DNA of 64,000 nt from Allobrachymonas chironomi DSM 19884 (GTDB lineage: Bacteria; Pseudomonadota; Gammaproteobacteria; Burkholderiales; Burkholderiaceae_C): NCBI RefSeq assembly GCF_000374625.1, contig NZ_KB894765.1, forward strand, positions 248,001 through 312,000, in the 5' to 3' direction. The notes beneath the pieces were generated by a model. That model did not search any database. It worked only from the letters and a program-made list of their open reading frames with translations, and was not told the DNA's origin. Of this stretch, positions 1 to 7,447 are shown piece by piece. Each line of letters opens with the position of its first letter. The stretch's first letter is position 1. A program made the position numbers and the translations under genes.

Positions 1-1590
1 AAGACGCTGGAGTTGTTCGGCGAGAAGACCCTGGTCGGCGAAAAGGTGCAGTTCCGCTCGCCCGAAGAACTGACCTACACCACCAAGCAGGCCATCCAGG
101 AGAAGTTCATCCTCGACGTAGTGGAGAACTACACCACCTACGACAGCTTTTACCAAGTGGCCAAGACGGTGGCGGACGACCCGGAATTCGACAAGGTGAA
201 GGCGCTGAAGAAGATTCGCCATTACGTCGAATCGCACGACAAGGCCATTCGCCGCAAGGCCGAGATCATGGTCGATCACTTCATCGCGCAGGTGGCGGGC
301 AAACAGAAGATCGGTGGCAAGGCGCGGGCGATGATCGTGTGCAACGGCATCGCGCGGGCCATTGACTACTGGCGCGAGGTGTCGGACTACCTCACCCAGA
401 TCAAGAGCCCTTACAAGGCCATCGTGGCGTACTCGGGCGACTTCGAGATTGGCGGGCAGAAGAAGACCGAGGCCGATCTCAACGGGTTTCCGAGCAAGGA
501 CATTCCGACCAATCTCAAGCAAGACCCGTATCGCTTCCTGATCGTCGCCAACAAGTTCGTCACCGGCTTCGACGAACCCCTGCTGCACACGATGTACGTG
601 GACAAGCCGCTGGCGGGCGTGCTGGCGGTGCAGACCCTGTCACGCCTGAACCGGGCGCATCCGCAGAAGCATGACACCTTCGTGCTCGACTTTGCCGATA
701 ACGCTGAGGCAGTGAAGGCGGCGTTCCAGGACTACTACCGCGCCACCATCCAGACTGGCGAAACCGACGCCAACAAGCTGCACGATCTGAAGGCCGAACT
801 CGACGGGCAGCAGGTGTATAGCTGGCAGCAAGTTGAGGAATTGGTGGCGCTCTACTTGAGCGGTGCAGACCGCGACAAGCTCGATCCCATCCTCGATGCG
901 TGCGTGGCCGAATACACCGACAAGCTCGGCGAGGACGATCAGGTCAAGTTCAAGGGGAAGGCTAAGGCCTTCGTGCGCAGCTACGGTTTCCTCGCCGCGA
1001 TCCTGAGCTACGGCCACCCGGCGTGGGAGAAGCTGTCGATCTTCCTGAATTTCCTCATCCCCAAGCTGCCCGCGCCCAAGGAGGAAGACCTCTCCAAGGG
1101 GGTGCTGGAAACCATCGACATGGACAGCTACCGGGTTGAGGCCAAAGCAGCGCTGAAGATGGCAATGGGCGACGCCGACGCCACCGTCGAGCCAGTGCCG
1201 CCCGGTGGTGGAGGCGGCAAAGGCGAAGCCGACATCGACAGGCTCTCCGCGATCATCAAGACCTTCAACGACCTCTTCGGCAACATCGAGTGGAAGGACG
1301 AGGACAAGATCCGCAAGGTCATCGCCGAGGAGATCCCGGCACGTGTGGCGCAGGACAAGGCCTACCAGAACGCGCAGGCGAACTCCGACAAGCAAAACGC
1401 CAAGCTGGAGCACGACAAGGCGCTCAACCGCGTGGTGTTGGAGCTGCTGTCCGACCACACCGAGCTGTTCAAGCAGTTCAGCGACAACCCCAACTTCAAG
1501 CGCTGGCTGACGGACACCGTTTTCGATGCGACCTATCAGCAGGGGACGGTTCCGCCGAAGGCTCCGCCACAGGCTGGAGCGTCAGCATGA
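1..1590 (+). CDS. hsdR: Type I restriction enzyme R subunit (HsdR), C-terminal part, truncated by window edge
   Basis: The reading frame is open from base 1, so the N-terminal nuclease domain and helicase motifs I-III lie upstream. The visible 529 residues contain the second RecA-like helicase lobe, with FVTGFDEP near residues 186-193 and a motif VI-like QTLSRLNRAHP near 211-221, followed by the helical C-terminal region that contacts the methylase core. A glycine-rich linker (PPGGGGGKG) lies near residue 400. HsdR translocates and cuts DNA that lacks the host methylation pattern, working with HsdM and HsdS, which are not in the window. The next gene follows after 25 bases in the same direction, so the two are probably co-transcribed. 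Confidence 0.9.
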   Translation, partial: KTLELFGEKTLVGEKVQFRSPEELTYTTKQAIQEKFILDVVENYTTYDSFYQVAKTVADDPEFDKVKALKKIRHYVESHDKAIRRKAEIMVDHFIAQVAGKQKIGGKARAMIVCNGIARAIDYWREVSDYLTQIKSPYKAIVAYSGDFEIGGQKKTEADLNGFPSKDIPTNLKQDPYRFLIVANKFVTGFDEPLLHTMYVDKPLAGVLAVQTLSRLNRAHPQKHDTFVLDFADNAEAVKAAFQDYYRATIQTGETDANKLHDLKAELDGQQVYSWQQVEELVALYLSGADRDKLDPILDACVAEYTDKLGEDDQVKFKGKAKAFVRSYGFLAAILSYGHPAWEKLSIFLNFLIPKLPAPKEEDLSKGVLETIDMDSYRVEAKAALKMAMGDADATVEPVPPGGGGGKGEADIDRLSAIIKTFNDLFGNIEWKDEDKIRKVIAEEIPARVAQDKAYQNAQANSDKQNAKLEHDKALNRVVLELLSDHTELFKQFSDNPNFKRWLTDTVFDATYQQGTVPPKAPPQAGASA

Positions 1591-1615
1591 TGACCGGGAC
1601 AAGAGAGGAGTAGGT

Positions 1616-2557
1616 ATGGAATTGAATCTGGCGAAAACCGTCGTCGGCTACCTGAAGGCGCACCCGGATGAGAAATTCACCGCGCGTCAGATTGCCGAGT
1701 GGGTGTTTGCGACCTATCCCGAGCAGTGTCAGGCCAAGAAGCAGAGCAGCCAACGCCTCGAAACGGATGCCGAACTGGTGCAGCAGATTGTGCGCGAGAT
1801 CAGTTCCCAGTTGCCGCGCCTGCAAAGGAAGCATTTGGAGCTGAAGACGACCGAGGGGCGGCCGCGCAAGCATTACTACTCGGACCGAACGGACAGCGCC
1901 GAGGTGGCGGCGGTCGAGAGCGAGGGTGGGGCGTCAATGACGGACGCGAGCACCTTGAAGATCGATGAGCACGCGCTGTATCCGATGTTGTCGCAGTACC
2001 TGTGGGAGGAGTTCGGCGTGTTCTCCAAGCGCATCGACGAAAAGCGCTCCTCCAACAAGCGCGGGCCCAACGGTAACCGCTGGTTGTACCCGGATTTGGT
2101 CGGCATGGAGGATTTGAGCAAGGAGTGGCACCGCGAAGTTCGCGATTGCGTCACGCAGTATTCCGATAAGCGCACCAAGCTGTGGTCGTTCGAAGTCAAA
2201 CTGCTGATCAACCGGTCGAACGTGCGCGAATGCTTCTTCCAGGCGGTATCGAATTCGTCGTGGGCCAACTTCGGCTATCTGGTAGCGGCGGAAATCGGTG
2301 GCACCGATACGCTGAAGGAACTGCGGATGCTGTTCGCCGCCCACGGCATCGGTTTCATCAAGTTAGACGTGGACAACCCTGCCGACAGTCAGGTGCTGAT
2401 TCCGGCCCGCGAGCGTGACGAGATCGATTGGGACATGGCCAATCGGCTGGCGACGGAGAATCGGGATTTTCTGGAATACGTGAAGCTGGTGAAGCAGTTC
2501 TACCAAACCGGCGAAGCTCGTCCGGCTGACTGGGACGTTCCGGAACTGGACGATTGA
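1616..2557 (+). CDS. COG2958/HrgA-type protein: winged-helix N-terminus plus PD-(D/E)XK-like nuclease domain
   Basis: This 313-residue protein starts at an ATG preceded by AGAGAGGAG, 25 bases after hsdR. The first ~85 residues resemble a HARE-HTH/winged-helix domain (KFTARQIAEWVF; GRPRKHYYS). The rest carries YPDLVG followed by WSFEVKLL, which fits the spacing of a PD-(D/E)XK nuclease core. The family is known as HrgA or COG2958 and is repeatedly associated with restriction loci. A nuclease activity is inferred from the motif only. Placement directly behind hsdR suggests an accessory role in the restriction system or a separate defence gene carried on the same island. Confidence 0.7.
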   Translation: MELNLAKTVVGYLKAHPDEKFTARQIAEWVFATYPEQCQAKKQSSQRLETDAELVQQIVREISSQLPRLQRKHLELKTTEGRPRKHYYSDRTDSAEVAAVESEGGASMTDASTLKIDEHALYPMLSQYLWEEFGVFSKRIDEKRSSNKRGPNGNRWLYPDLVGMEDLSKEWHREVRDCVTQYSDKRTKLWSFEVKLLINRSNVRECFFQAVSNSSWANFGYLVAAEIGGTDTLKELRMLFAAHGIGFIKLDVDNPADSQVLIPARERDEIDWDMANRLATENRDFLEYVKLVKQFYQTGEARPADWDVPELDD

Positions 2558-2561
2558 CCAT

Positions 2562-2852
2562 CTATTCCAGGTGGCCGATGACGTCGAGACGTTCGTCGCC
2601 GCGCTGAAACGCACCGAACCAACCGTCACGCGAGTCGGTGCGGGTGCGGCTCACCAGCAGCGTGAACCCCTCGCAGCCGCGCCCTTTGGCGGTGGCGAAG
2701 TCGGTGGTGTCGAATTTGGCCTCGCGCACCAGCGTCGTGGCCACCGACTTCATGGCCGATTCGAACAGGTCGAGCAGATGTTCTTGCAGGCTGGCGTCGA
2801 TGTTGCGCGAGGTCACGTCGTCAATGACGGCTTGCTTGAATCGGTTACTCAT
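2562..2852 (-). CDS. Small conserved-looking hypothetical protein
   Basis: A 96-residue protein reads opposite to the restriction genes and its stop lies 5 bases from the stop of the upstream gene. I chose the ATG at 2852 because GGAG sits 8 bases before it; an in-frame TTG two codons earlier has no such site. The N-terminal half is helical and amphipathic (AVIDDVTSRNIDASLQEHLL), and the C-terminal half is basic and beta-rich with RTRTDSRDGWFGAF. I do not recognise a family. It is not part of the hsd operon because of its orientation. Composition and a good ribosome site argue that it is a real gene. Confidence 0.55.
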   Translation of the reverse strand: MSNRFKQAVIDDVTSRNIDASLQEHLLDLFESAMKSVATTLVREAKFDTTDFATAKGRGCEGFTLLVSRTRTDSRDGWFGAFQRGDERLDVIGHLE

Positions 2853-2960
2853 GGTCAATGCTCCGTGGTGGGTACGGATGTCATGAACGCGCTGTTCCCG
2901 ATGGAAGCCAAGCGCATTCGGGATGAAACGATCAGGTGTTGCGAAGTCGCCAAGCGCTGA

Positions 2961-3127
2961 TTACTTGGTGGCAGATGGAATCTCACTGACCCACGCCTGC
3001 AACGCCCTCAGTTGCTCGGCGTTTTCGTGGCAGGTTTGGTAGTTGGCGGCAACGGTTCCGGCGACGGCAGAGAGCGCAATGCCTGCGGAGGCCGCATCAG
3101 CATCTCGGGCGGGCTCGGGCAGCTCAC
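2961..3127 (-). pseudogene. C-terminal remnant of a phage lysis (Rz/spanin-like) protein
   Basis: On the minus strand an open frame runs from just after a TGA near 3130 to a TAA at 2961. It reads an Ala-rich stretch (ALSAVAGTVAANYQTCHENA) and ends with EQLRALQAWVSEIPSATK. The alternating Ala-rich and helical pattern with a single Cys is reminiscent of prophage Rz/DUF2514-type lysis proteins, but this assignment is weak. There is no start codon and the reading frame ends where the truncated serine recombinase begins on the other strand, so the fragment looks like debris left at a recombination junction. Confidence 0.35.
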
Positions 3128-4103
3128 CGGCTGATGCTCAACGTCCTGCTGTCCTTCGCCCAGTTTGAGCGTGAGGTCACCGGCGAGCGCATCCGCGACA
3201 AGATCGCCGCCGCCAAGCGCAAGGGGATGTGGATGGGCGGCGTCCCGCCCCTGGGTTACGACGACGACAACCGCCTGTTGGTCATCAACGAGGCCGAGGC
3301 GGCAGTGGTGCGGCGCATCTTCGAGGAGATGCTGACTATTGGCTCTCCAACCCAGATCGCCGTCAATCTGACTGCCGACGGCATCACGACCAAGGCCTGG
3401 ACGACGCAGGAGGGCCAGACCCGCAGCGGCACGCGCATCGACAAGAAGTACCTGCACAAGCTGCTGCGCAACCGCATCTACCTGGGGGAGTTGTCGCACA
3501 AAGGGAACTGGTACCCCGCCGATCATCGACCAGGAGCTTTGGGACAAGGTTCACGCGGTGCTGGCGAGGGATGGGCACGCCCGGTCGGTGGAAACCAAGA
3601 TCCGGTCGCGTACTGACGCCTTGCTGTGCGGCCTGCTGTACGCCCCCTCGGGCGAACGGATGTACCCGACCTACTCGCGCAAGAACGGGCGCAAGTACCA
3701 CTACTACGTGTCCAAGTCGGAAAGCCGGTTCGGGGCACCAGGCAAGAGCTACGAGCGCCTGCCTGCGCCGGAGATCGAGGCAGCGGTGGTGGCCCAGATC
3801 CGCACGGTGCTGACCAGCCCGGAATCAATCGCATCAGTCGTGCGCCACATCCAGCGCAACGGCGGACAGGTTGACGAGGCCACCACGGTGATGGCGATGG
3901 GACGGCTCAACGACGTGTGGGATCAGTTGTTCCCGGTCGAGCGCCACCGCATCGCCAACCTGATGATCGAGCGCATCGACCTCGTCCACATCGGTGAGGT
4001 GCAGGGCATCAAGGTGAAGTGGCGGGAACTGGGCTGGGACGCTCTGATCGGTGAGTTTGCCCCAAGTGGCATCGGCGCGGAGCTGGTGGAGGTCGAAGCC
4101 TGA
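3128..4103 (+). pseudogene. Large serine recombinase, 5'-truncated and frameshifted
   Basis: The homology starts abruptly with RLMLNVLLSFAQFEREVTGE, which is the long helix at the end of the serine recombinase catalytic domain; the catalytic serine domain (about 110 residues) is missing. The recombinase domain follows (KRKGMWMGGVPPLGYD), and the zinc-ribbon/coiled-coil region continues in another frame from about 3517. The frames switch inside GNWYP/IIDQELWDKV, where relatives usually have a few more residues, so a small deletion of about 10-11 bases is likely. The second part runs to the TGA at 4101-4103, which overlaps the ATG of the next gene. The product cannot be an active recombinase. 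The family integrates or excises islands by a serine-linked intermediate. Confidence 0.85.
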
Positions 4104-4474
4104 TGGACGACACACTGGAAACGTTCGTGCCACTGACATTCCGCCGCCGGGGTGCGCGGCGGGTGGCCGCCGACGACCGCCACGTTCACGATGTGACGCT
4201 GCTGGAGGGGGTGGCGCGCGGTTTCTACTGGCAGCATCTTGTGGACACCGGCGAGATGAAGAGCGGCTCGGACATCGCCCGGGCGGAAGGATTGCACCCC
4301 TCTGTCACCAACGAGTTGATGCGCCTGACCCTGCTCGCGCCTGACATCCTCGAACTGCTGATGGCCGGGCGGCAGCCTCGCCGGATGAACCTGATCTGGT
4401 TCCAGCGCAACCCGCTGCCGGTGGAATGGGATGCGCAACGCCAGATCGTGAAGCGCTTTGAGGAGGACGCATGA
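4103..4474 (+). CDS. Recombinase-linked HTH-like hypothetical protein, paralogue 1
   Basis: A 123-residue protein whose ATG overlaps the stop of the recombinase (TGATG), implying translational coupling. It opens with LETFVPLTFRRRG and contains a helix-turn-helix-like segment, SDIARAEGLHPSVTNELMRL, followed by TLLAPDILELLM. The neighbour at 4471 has the same architecture: LETFVPWTLVKRG, AEIAKAEGMDVTQVRRVMRL and TLLAPEVVERLV. The two are tandem paralogues. Similar small genes accompany serine recombinases in proteobacterial islands, so a role as a directionality or regulatory factor is plausible but inferred. Confidence 0.65.
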   Translation: MDDTLETFVPLTFRRRGARRVAADDRHVHDVTLLEGVARGFYWQHLVDTGEMKSGSDIARAEGLHPSVTNELMRLTLLAPDILELLMAGRQPRRMNLIWFQRNPLPVEWDAQRQIVKRFEEDA

Positions 4475-4944
4475 GCAAGAAGCACAGGGGCCGGTTCAAG
4501 GGTGATCCGGTCACCTATCAACTGCCGAACCCGGCAGGCGGTGTGCAACTGGAAACCTTCGTGCCCTGGACGCTGGTGAAGCGAGGGCTGAAGAAGCAGG
4601 TCATCACGCCCTTGGACGCTCCACAGGAATTCCTGTCCGAGGCCACCCGGGAGCGGGAAGCCCGGTCGGCCGCGCAGGACACCGCGTTGATGCGGGCGCT
4701 CGGACTGGCGCACCACTGGCAACGCCTGCTGGATGCGCAGCGGGCGGCATCAGTAGCCGAGATCGCCAAGGCCGAAGGCATGGACGTGACCCAGGTGCGC
4801 CGGGTCATGCGGCTGACGCTCCTGGCCCCGGAGGTCGTGGAACGGCTGGTGGGTTCGCCCGATGCCGTGCTGGAGAAAGTGATGCGCCGCCCCTGGCCCA
4901 GCGCCTGGTGCGACCAGATGCGCGTGCTCGCGCCACCCGGGTGA
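4471..4944 (+). CDS. Recombinase-linked HTH-like hypothetical protein, paralogue 2
   Basis: A 157-residue protein whose ATG overlaps the stop of the preceding gene by four bases (ATGA). It shares the LETFVP N-terminal motif, the HTH-like core (AEIAKAEGMDVTQVRRVMRL) and the following TLLAPEVVERLV with paralogue 1, but has a basic N-terminal extension (MSKKHRGRFKGD) and a longer middle. It ends 25 bases before a strong intrinsic terminator, closing the recombinase operon. The function is unknown; DNA binding is inferred from the predicted HTH and the basic N-terminus. Confidence 0.65.
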   Translation: MSKKHRGRFKGDPVTYQLPNPAGGVQLETFVPWTLVKRGLKKQVITPLDAPQEFLSEATREREARSAAQDTALMRALGLAHHWQRLLDAQRAASVAEIAKAEGMDVTQVRRVMRLTLLAPEVVERLVGSPDAVLEKVMRRPWPSAWCDQMRVLAPPG

Positions 4945-4968
4945 GTGCGTCGCACCCAGCGCCAGCCA

Positions 4969-4989
4969 CCGCCTGCGGGCGGTTTTTTT
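4969..4989 (+). terminator. Intrinsic terminator of the recombinase operon
   Basis: CCGCC-TGCG-GGCGG stem-loop followed directly by seven T residues, 25 bases after the stop of the last island gene. Confidence 0.8.
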
Positions 4990-5211
4990 GTGGCTGCTCG
5001 GCACTCGGTCGCCACCGCTACAGGAGTTGCCAACCACAACCCACCGCCTCTAAACCCGCGCCAGCAAAGGAAATGCCCTCGAGAACGCTCGCGTGGCCAC
5101 CAGAGAAAACGGAGAACAGAGAGGCGTCGGCGGGCGCAAAAACGCCGCCTTCGCAGGGGCGGCGCTCGCGAGGCCAGGCCCGAAAACGGCGCCAACCCTG
5201 GGGGAACGGGC
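4990..5211. other. Gene-free GC-rich stretch at the island end
   Basis: About 220 bases between two terminators with no convincing gene on either strand. It contains short GC-rich near-repeats (for example GGCGCTCGCGAGGCC) but no recognisable promoter, RNA or repeat array. It probably belongs to the end of the inserted element. Confidence 0.5.
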
Positions 5212-5242
5212 AAAAAAAATCCCAACCGATGAGGGTTGGGAT
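5212..5242 (-). terminator. Intrinsic terminator of ssrA
   Basis: On the minus strand ATCCCAACC pairs with GGTTGGGAT and is followed by a run of eight T residues (A-run 5212-5219 on the plus strand). It begins about 10 bases past the CCA end of tmRNA. Confidence 0.85.
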
Positions 5243-5251
5243 TTTAGGTAT

Positions 5252-5638
5252 TGGTGGAGCTGGCGGGAATTGAACCCGCGTCCACAAGCCTTCTTCGTCC
5301 GGTTCTACATGCGTAGCCAGCTGATTTGATCTCGCCCATCATGCCGCGCAGTGGCACGCTGCACAACAGGCCAGTCCCCTTGAATCTCGCTACGCGCCAA
5401 GGAACACGACGCGCAGCCAGTCAATGTAAATTAACCTTGCAGCCTGGACTGGTCAGCTTGCGCCAACCACCCCTTGCCCAGCCCATTGACCGACTGTTGC
5501 AAGGCCCGCTGGATTAAGCAGCGAGTGCGAAACGTTCGTCGTTTGCAGTTACTTTTTTGAATCGAGATTTACGAGCGTGACCCAAGCTCGACATGCCCCG
5601 CAACGCTTCCGAACCCGTGTCGAAACCAGTGCAGCCCC
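5252..5638 (-). ncRNA. ssrA: tmRNA (transfer-messenger RNA)
   Basis: tmRNA releases ribosomes stalled on broken messages and tags the product for proteolysis. The 5' end (at 5638) reads GGGGCTGCACTGGTTTCGAC and pairs with the 3' AGCTCC-ACCA to form the tRNA-like acceptor stem; the T-arm GGTTCAATTCC is at the 3' end near 5264-5280. The tag reading frame (plus-strand coordinates 5514-5546) encodes ANDERFALAA followed by TAA. Length is 387 nt, normal for a one-piece betaproteobacterial tmRNA. The CCA is encoded. The 3' end is the boundary of the accessory island, a classic integration site that keeps the gene intact. Confidence 0.97.
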
Positions 5639-5650
5639 AAGGGGAAGTTG

Positions 5651-5679
5651 ATTATAGCCCTCTCGCCCGCCCCTGTCAC
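5651..5679 (-). promoter_or_regulatory. ssrA sigma-70 promoter
   Basis: On the minus strand GTGACA (5674-5679) and TATAAT (5651-5656) are separated by 17 bases and lie 12 bases before the mature 5' end of tmRNA, leaving a short leader for RNase P to remove. Confidence 0.8.
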
Positions 5680-5722
5680 GCCCTGCCGGACAAGTGCTTG
5701 CAGCTCTTGCATCCGGCTACGT

Positions 5723-6931
5723 TCAGGGCTGCAGGCCGTGTTCGGCAGCAAAACCGGCACGCAACTGGCGCACCTGTTCCTGCGTGATGCAGGCAGGCAG
5801 CTGGTGCGCCCGGGCCGGATGCTGCTGCCGCCAGGCCTGCACACCGGCACTCTGGTACGGATCCGCCACTGTATAGCCTACGCGCTGACGGCAGTGCCGG
5901 CCCTGCGCATCGCACTGGCGCAGCGTGCTTGCATAAATCACCCGGCCATCGCGCGTCAGGCCCGGAAAGGCGCTGGCTGTCAGTGTCTCGCCAGCACGTG
6001 CAGGCAGCGTGGCCAGATTGAAGGCCTGCTGCAACGCACGGCTGTACCACCAGGCCTGGCCACGATACTCGTAGGCCAGATCACCGCCCTGCCCTGCGCC
6101 GGGAAAACCGAAAATCGTCTTGCCACTGGCGTGGGCAAACGTATCGCGTAGTCCGCAACCCTTGCCATCGTCCCCGAAACCGTAAATGCGCATGGTCGGC
6201 TGGCCTTGCACCGGATTCTGCGGCATGGCGGCAAACTCGGTGCCGTCCACCGATAGCATGGGCAAGGCATACATGGCCCCGTCTTCCCGCGCCCGATCGC
6301 GGCAGTGATACACGCGGCCGGAATCGGCCACGATGCGCTGCTGCGCCAGATCCACGGTCAGCGTACGGCTGGACAGGCTGCCTACGCCCATGCTGTCCTC
6401 GCCATCGGCATTCGGCCAGCTCAGGGAGCGGATCTTCACCTGTCCCGGCTGATCCCCCGGCAACTCCGCCGCTGCCGCGTAGAAACCCGTCATGCCGCCA
6501 CGAAACAGCGGCCGGGCCTGCGCCTGCTGCCGCAGCACATCCTGCAGGCGGTAGTGGTCCCCGTTCACATTCACCAGCCAGCGCCAACTGCCCTGCACCG
6601 GAAAAGCCTCATTCTGCAAGGGCGTGGTGTAGGCGCGCACCACCGTGCCGCCGAATGCCGGCAGCTCCATCAGGCTCACCTGCCCCAGTCTTGCTCCGGA
6701 AAACGAACGCAGCACAAAGCGGCCATCCGGGCTGAAGCGCTCGTAGCTGCCCAATGGCACCAGCGGCTGCCCGGCCGCATCCTGGCTGCTGCCGGCTACG
6801 TCCGCAGTCAGTTCGATGAAGGTACTCGGCGCGATACAGGCATCTGCCGGTTCGGCCAGTGCCAGGCCGCCGGCTGTCAGCAGCGCCAATGCAATGGCCA
6901 GCTGTCTGGATGCGCGTGCGGTGCCGTTCAT
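5723..6931 (-). CDS. Exported protein of unknown function
   Basis: A 402-residue protein with a signal peptide at residues 1-26 (MNGTARASRQ, then a hydrophobic run ending in LALAEPADA). I chose the ATG at 6931 because its four-base overlap with the stop of the upstream gene (ATGA) implies coupling; a longer TTG frame exists but would remove the signal peptide. The mature part is beta-rich with repeated Gly/Trp-containing blocks (FSPDGRFVLRSFSGARL, LTRDGRVIYASTL), a pattern compatible with a beta-propeller-like fold. Several Cys residues (CRDRAR, CGLRD, CDAQGRHC) suggest periplasmic disulfides. I do not recognise a named family. Confidence 0.7.
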   Translation of the reverse strand: MNGTARASRQLAIALALLTAGGLALAEPADACIAPSTFIELTADVAGSSQDAAGQPLVPLGSYERFSPDGRFVLRSFSGARLGQVSLMELPAFGGTVVRAYTTPLQNEAFPVQGSWRWLVNVNGDHYRLQDVLRQQAQARPLFRGGMTGFYAAAAELPGDQPGQVKIRSLSWPNADGEDSMGVGSLSSRTLTVDLAQQRIVADSGRVYHCRDRAREDGAMYALPMLSVDGTEFAAMPQNPVQGQPTMRIYGFGDDGKGCGLRDTFAHASGKTIFGFPGAGQGGDLAYEYRGQAWWYSRALQQAFNLATLPARAGETLTASAFPGLTRDGRVIYASTLRQCDAQGRHCRQRVGYTVADPYQSAGVQAWRQQHPARAHQLPACITQEQVRQLRAGFAAEHGLQP

Positions 6932-7443
6932 GGCGAATGCTGCTCCCGGTTCTGCGTGGCTGTCACGGGCAGCAGGCGCTCCTGCAGCCCCAGCCGCCAA
7001 TAGACCGGCGGCATGGCCGATACCAGCGGGCGTGTATCGGCCCGGCCTTGCTGCACCAGCCAGGCAGTGGGAAAGTGGCGCCAGGCATCAGCGTCGATCA
7101 GCTCCCGGGCGCACAGCGGCTGGCTTTGTGCCAGCGCCTGGCGGTCGGCCACATCCAACGTCTGCACCGCTTCACGGATTTCGCCGGCAGGTACGCGGCC
7201 ATCATGCACAGGCAGCCAGTCCACGCCCAGTCCCGCCGCCACCTGCCGCACCTCGGCCGCATGCTGTGCCGACAGCACCATGCGTGGCGACCAGACGTAG
7301 AGCAGCACCGGGCGCGCCTCGCCATCGGCAGCCGTACTGCGCTGCAGCGCCTGCCAGTCGGTATCGGAAAAGCACGGATCCTGCGCCTGTGCCGCACCCG
7401 CCAGAAGCAGCAGCATCAGCGCGAGCACGGCCGGCGAGCGCAT
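6928..7443 (-). CDS. Exported thioredoxin-fold-like protein lacking the CXXC motif (uncertain)
   Basis: A 171-residue protein with a clear signal peptide (MRSPAVLALMLLLLAGAAQAQ). The segment RPVLLYVWSPRMVLSAQHAAEV resembles the beta-strand plus active-site helix of thioredoxin-like proteins (VLYFWASWC), but both cysteines are replaced (SPRM). FPTAWLVQQGRADTR later recalls the cis-Pro strand region (TPT..). It is co-transcribed with and overlaps the exported protein downstream, so the two probably act together in the periplasm. The fold is inferred by eye; redox activity is unlikely without cysteines. Confidence 0.65.
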   Translation of the reverse strand: MRSPAVLALMLLLLAGAAQAQDPCFSDTDWQALQRSTAADGEARPVLLYVWSPRMVLSAQHAAEVRQVAAGLGVDWLPVHDGRVPAGEIREAVQTLDVADRQALAQSQPLCARELIDADAWRHFPTAWLVQQGRADTRPLVSAMPPVYWRLGLQERLLPVTATQNREQHSP

Positions 7444-7447
7444 GACC

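Larger units (their letters stand above)
1..5251. mobile_element. Partial integrated island abutting the 3' end of ssrA
   Basis: Everything from the left edge to the CCA end of tmRNA is accessory: a type I restriction subunit, a second putative nuclease, a phage-lysis-like fragment, a decayed serine recombinase and recombinase-linked HTH-like genes. Core chromosome starts abruptly with ssrA at 5252. The 3' end of ssrA is a well-known integration site. Only the ssrA-proximal end is visible, and I did not find a second copy of the ssrA 3' end in the window, so the distal boundary lies upstream of base 1. The recombinase here is a pseudogene, so the island may no longer excise through it. Calling it an island is an inference from gene content and position. 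Confidence 0.65.

Noticed and set aside
5093-5329. 78-codon frame running into ssrA
   Set aside because: Its 3' half is the tmRNA acceptor and T-arm read on the wrong strand.
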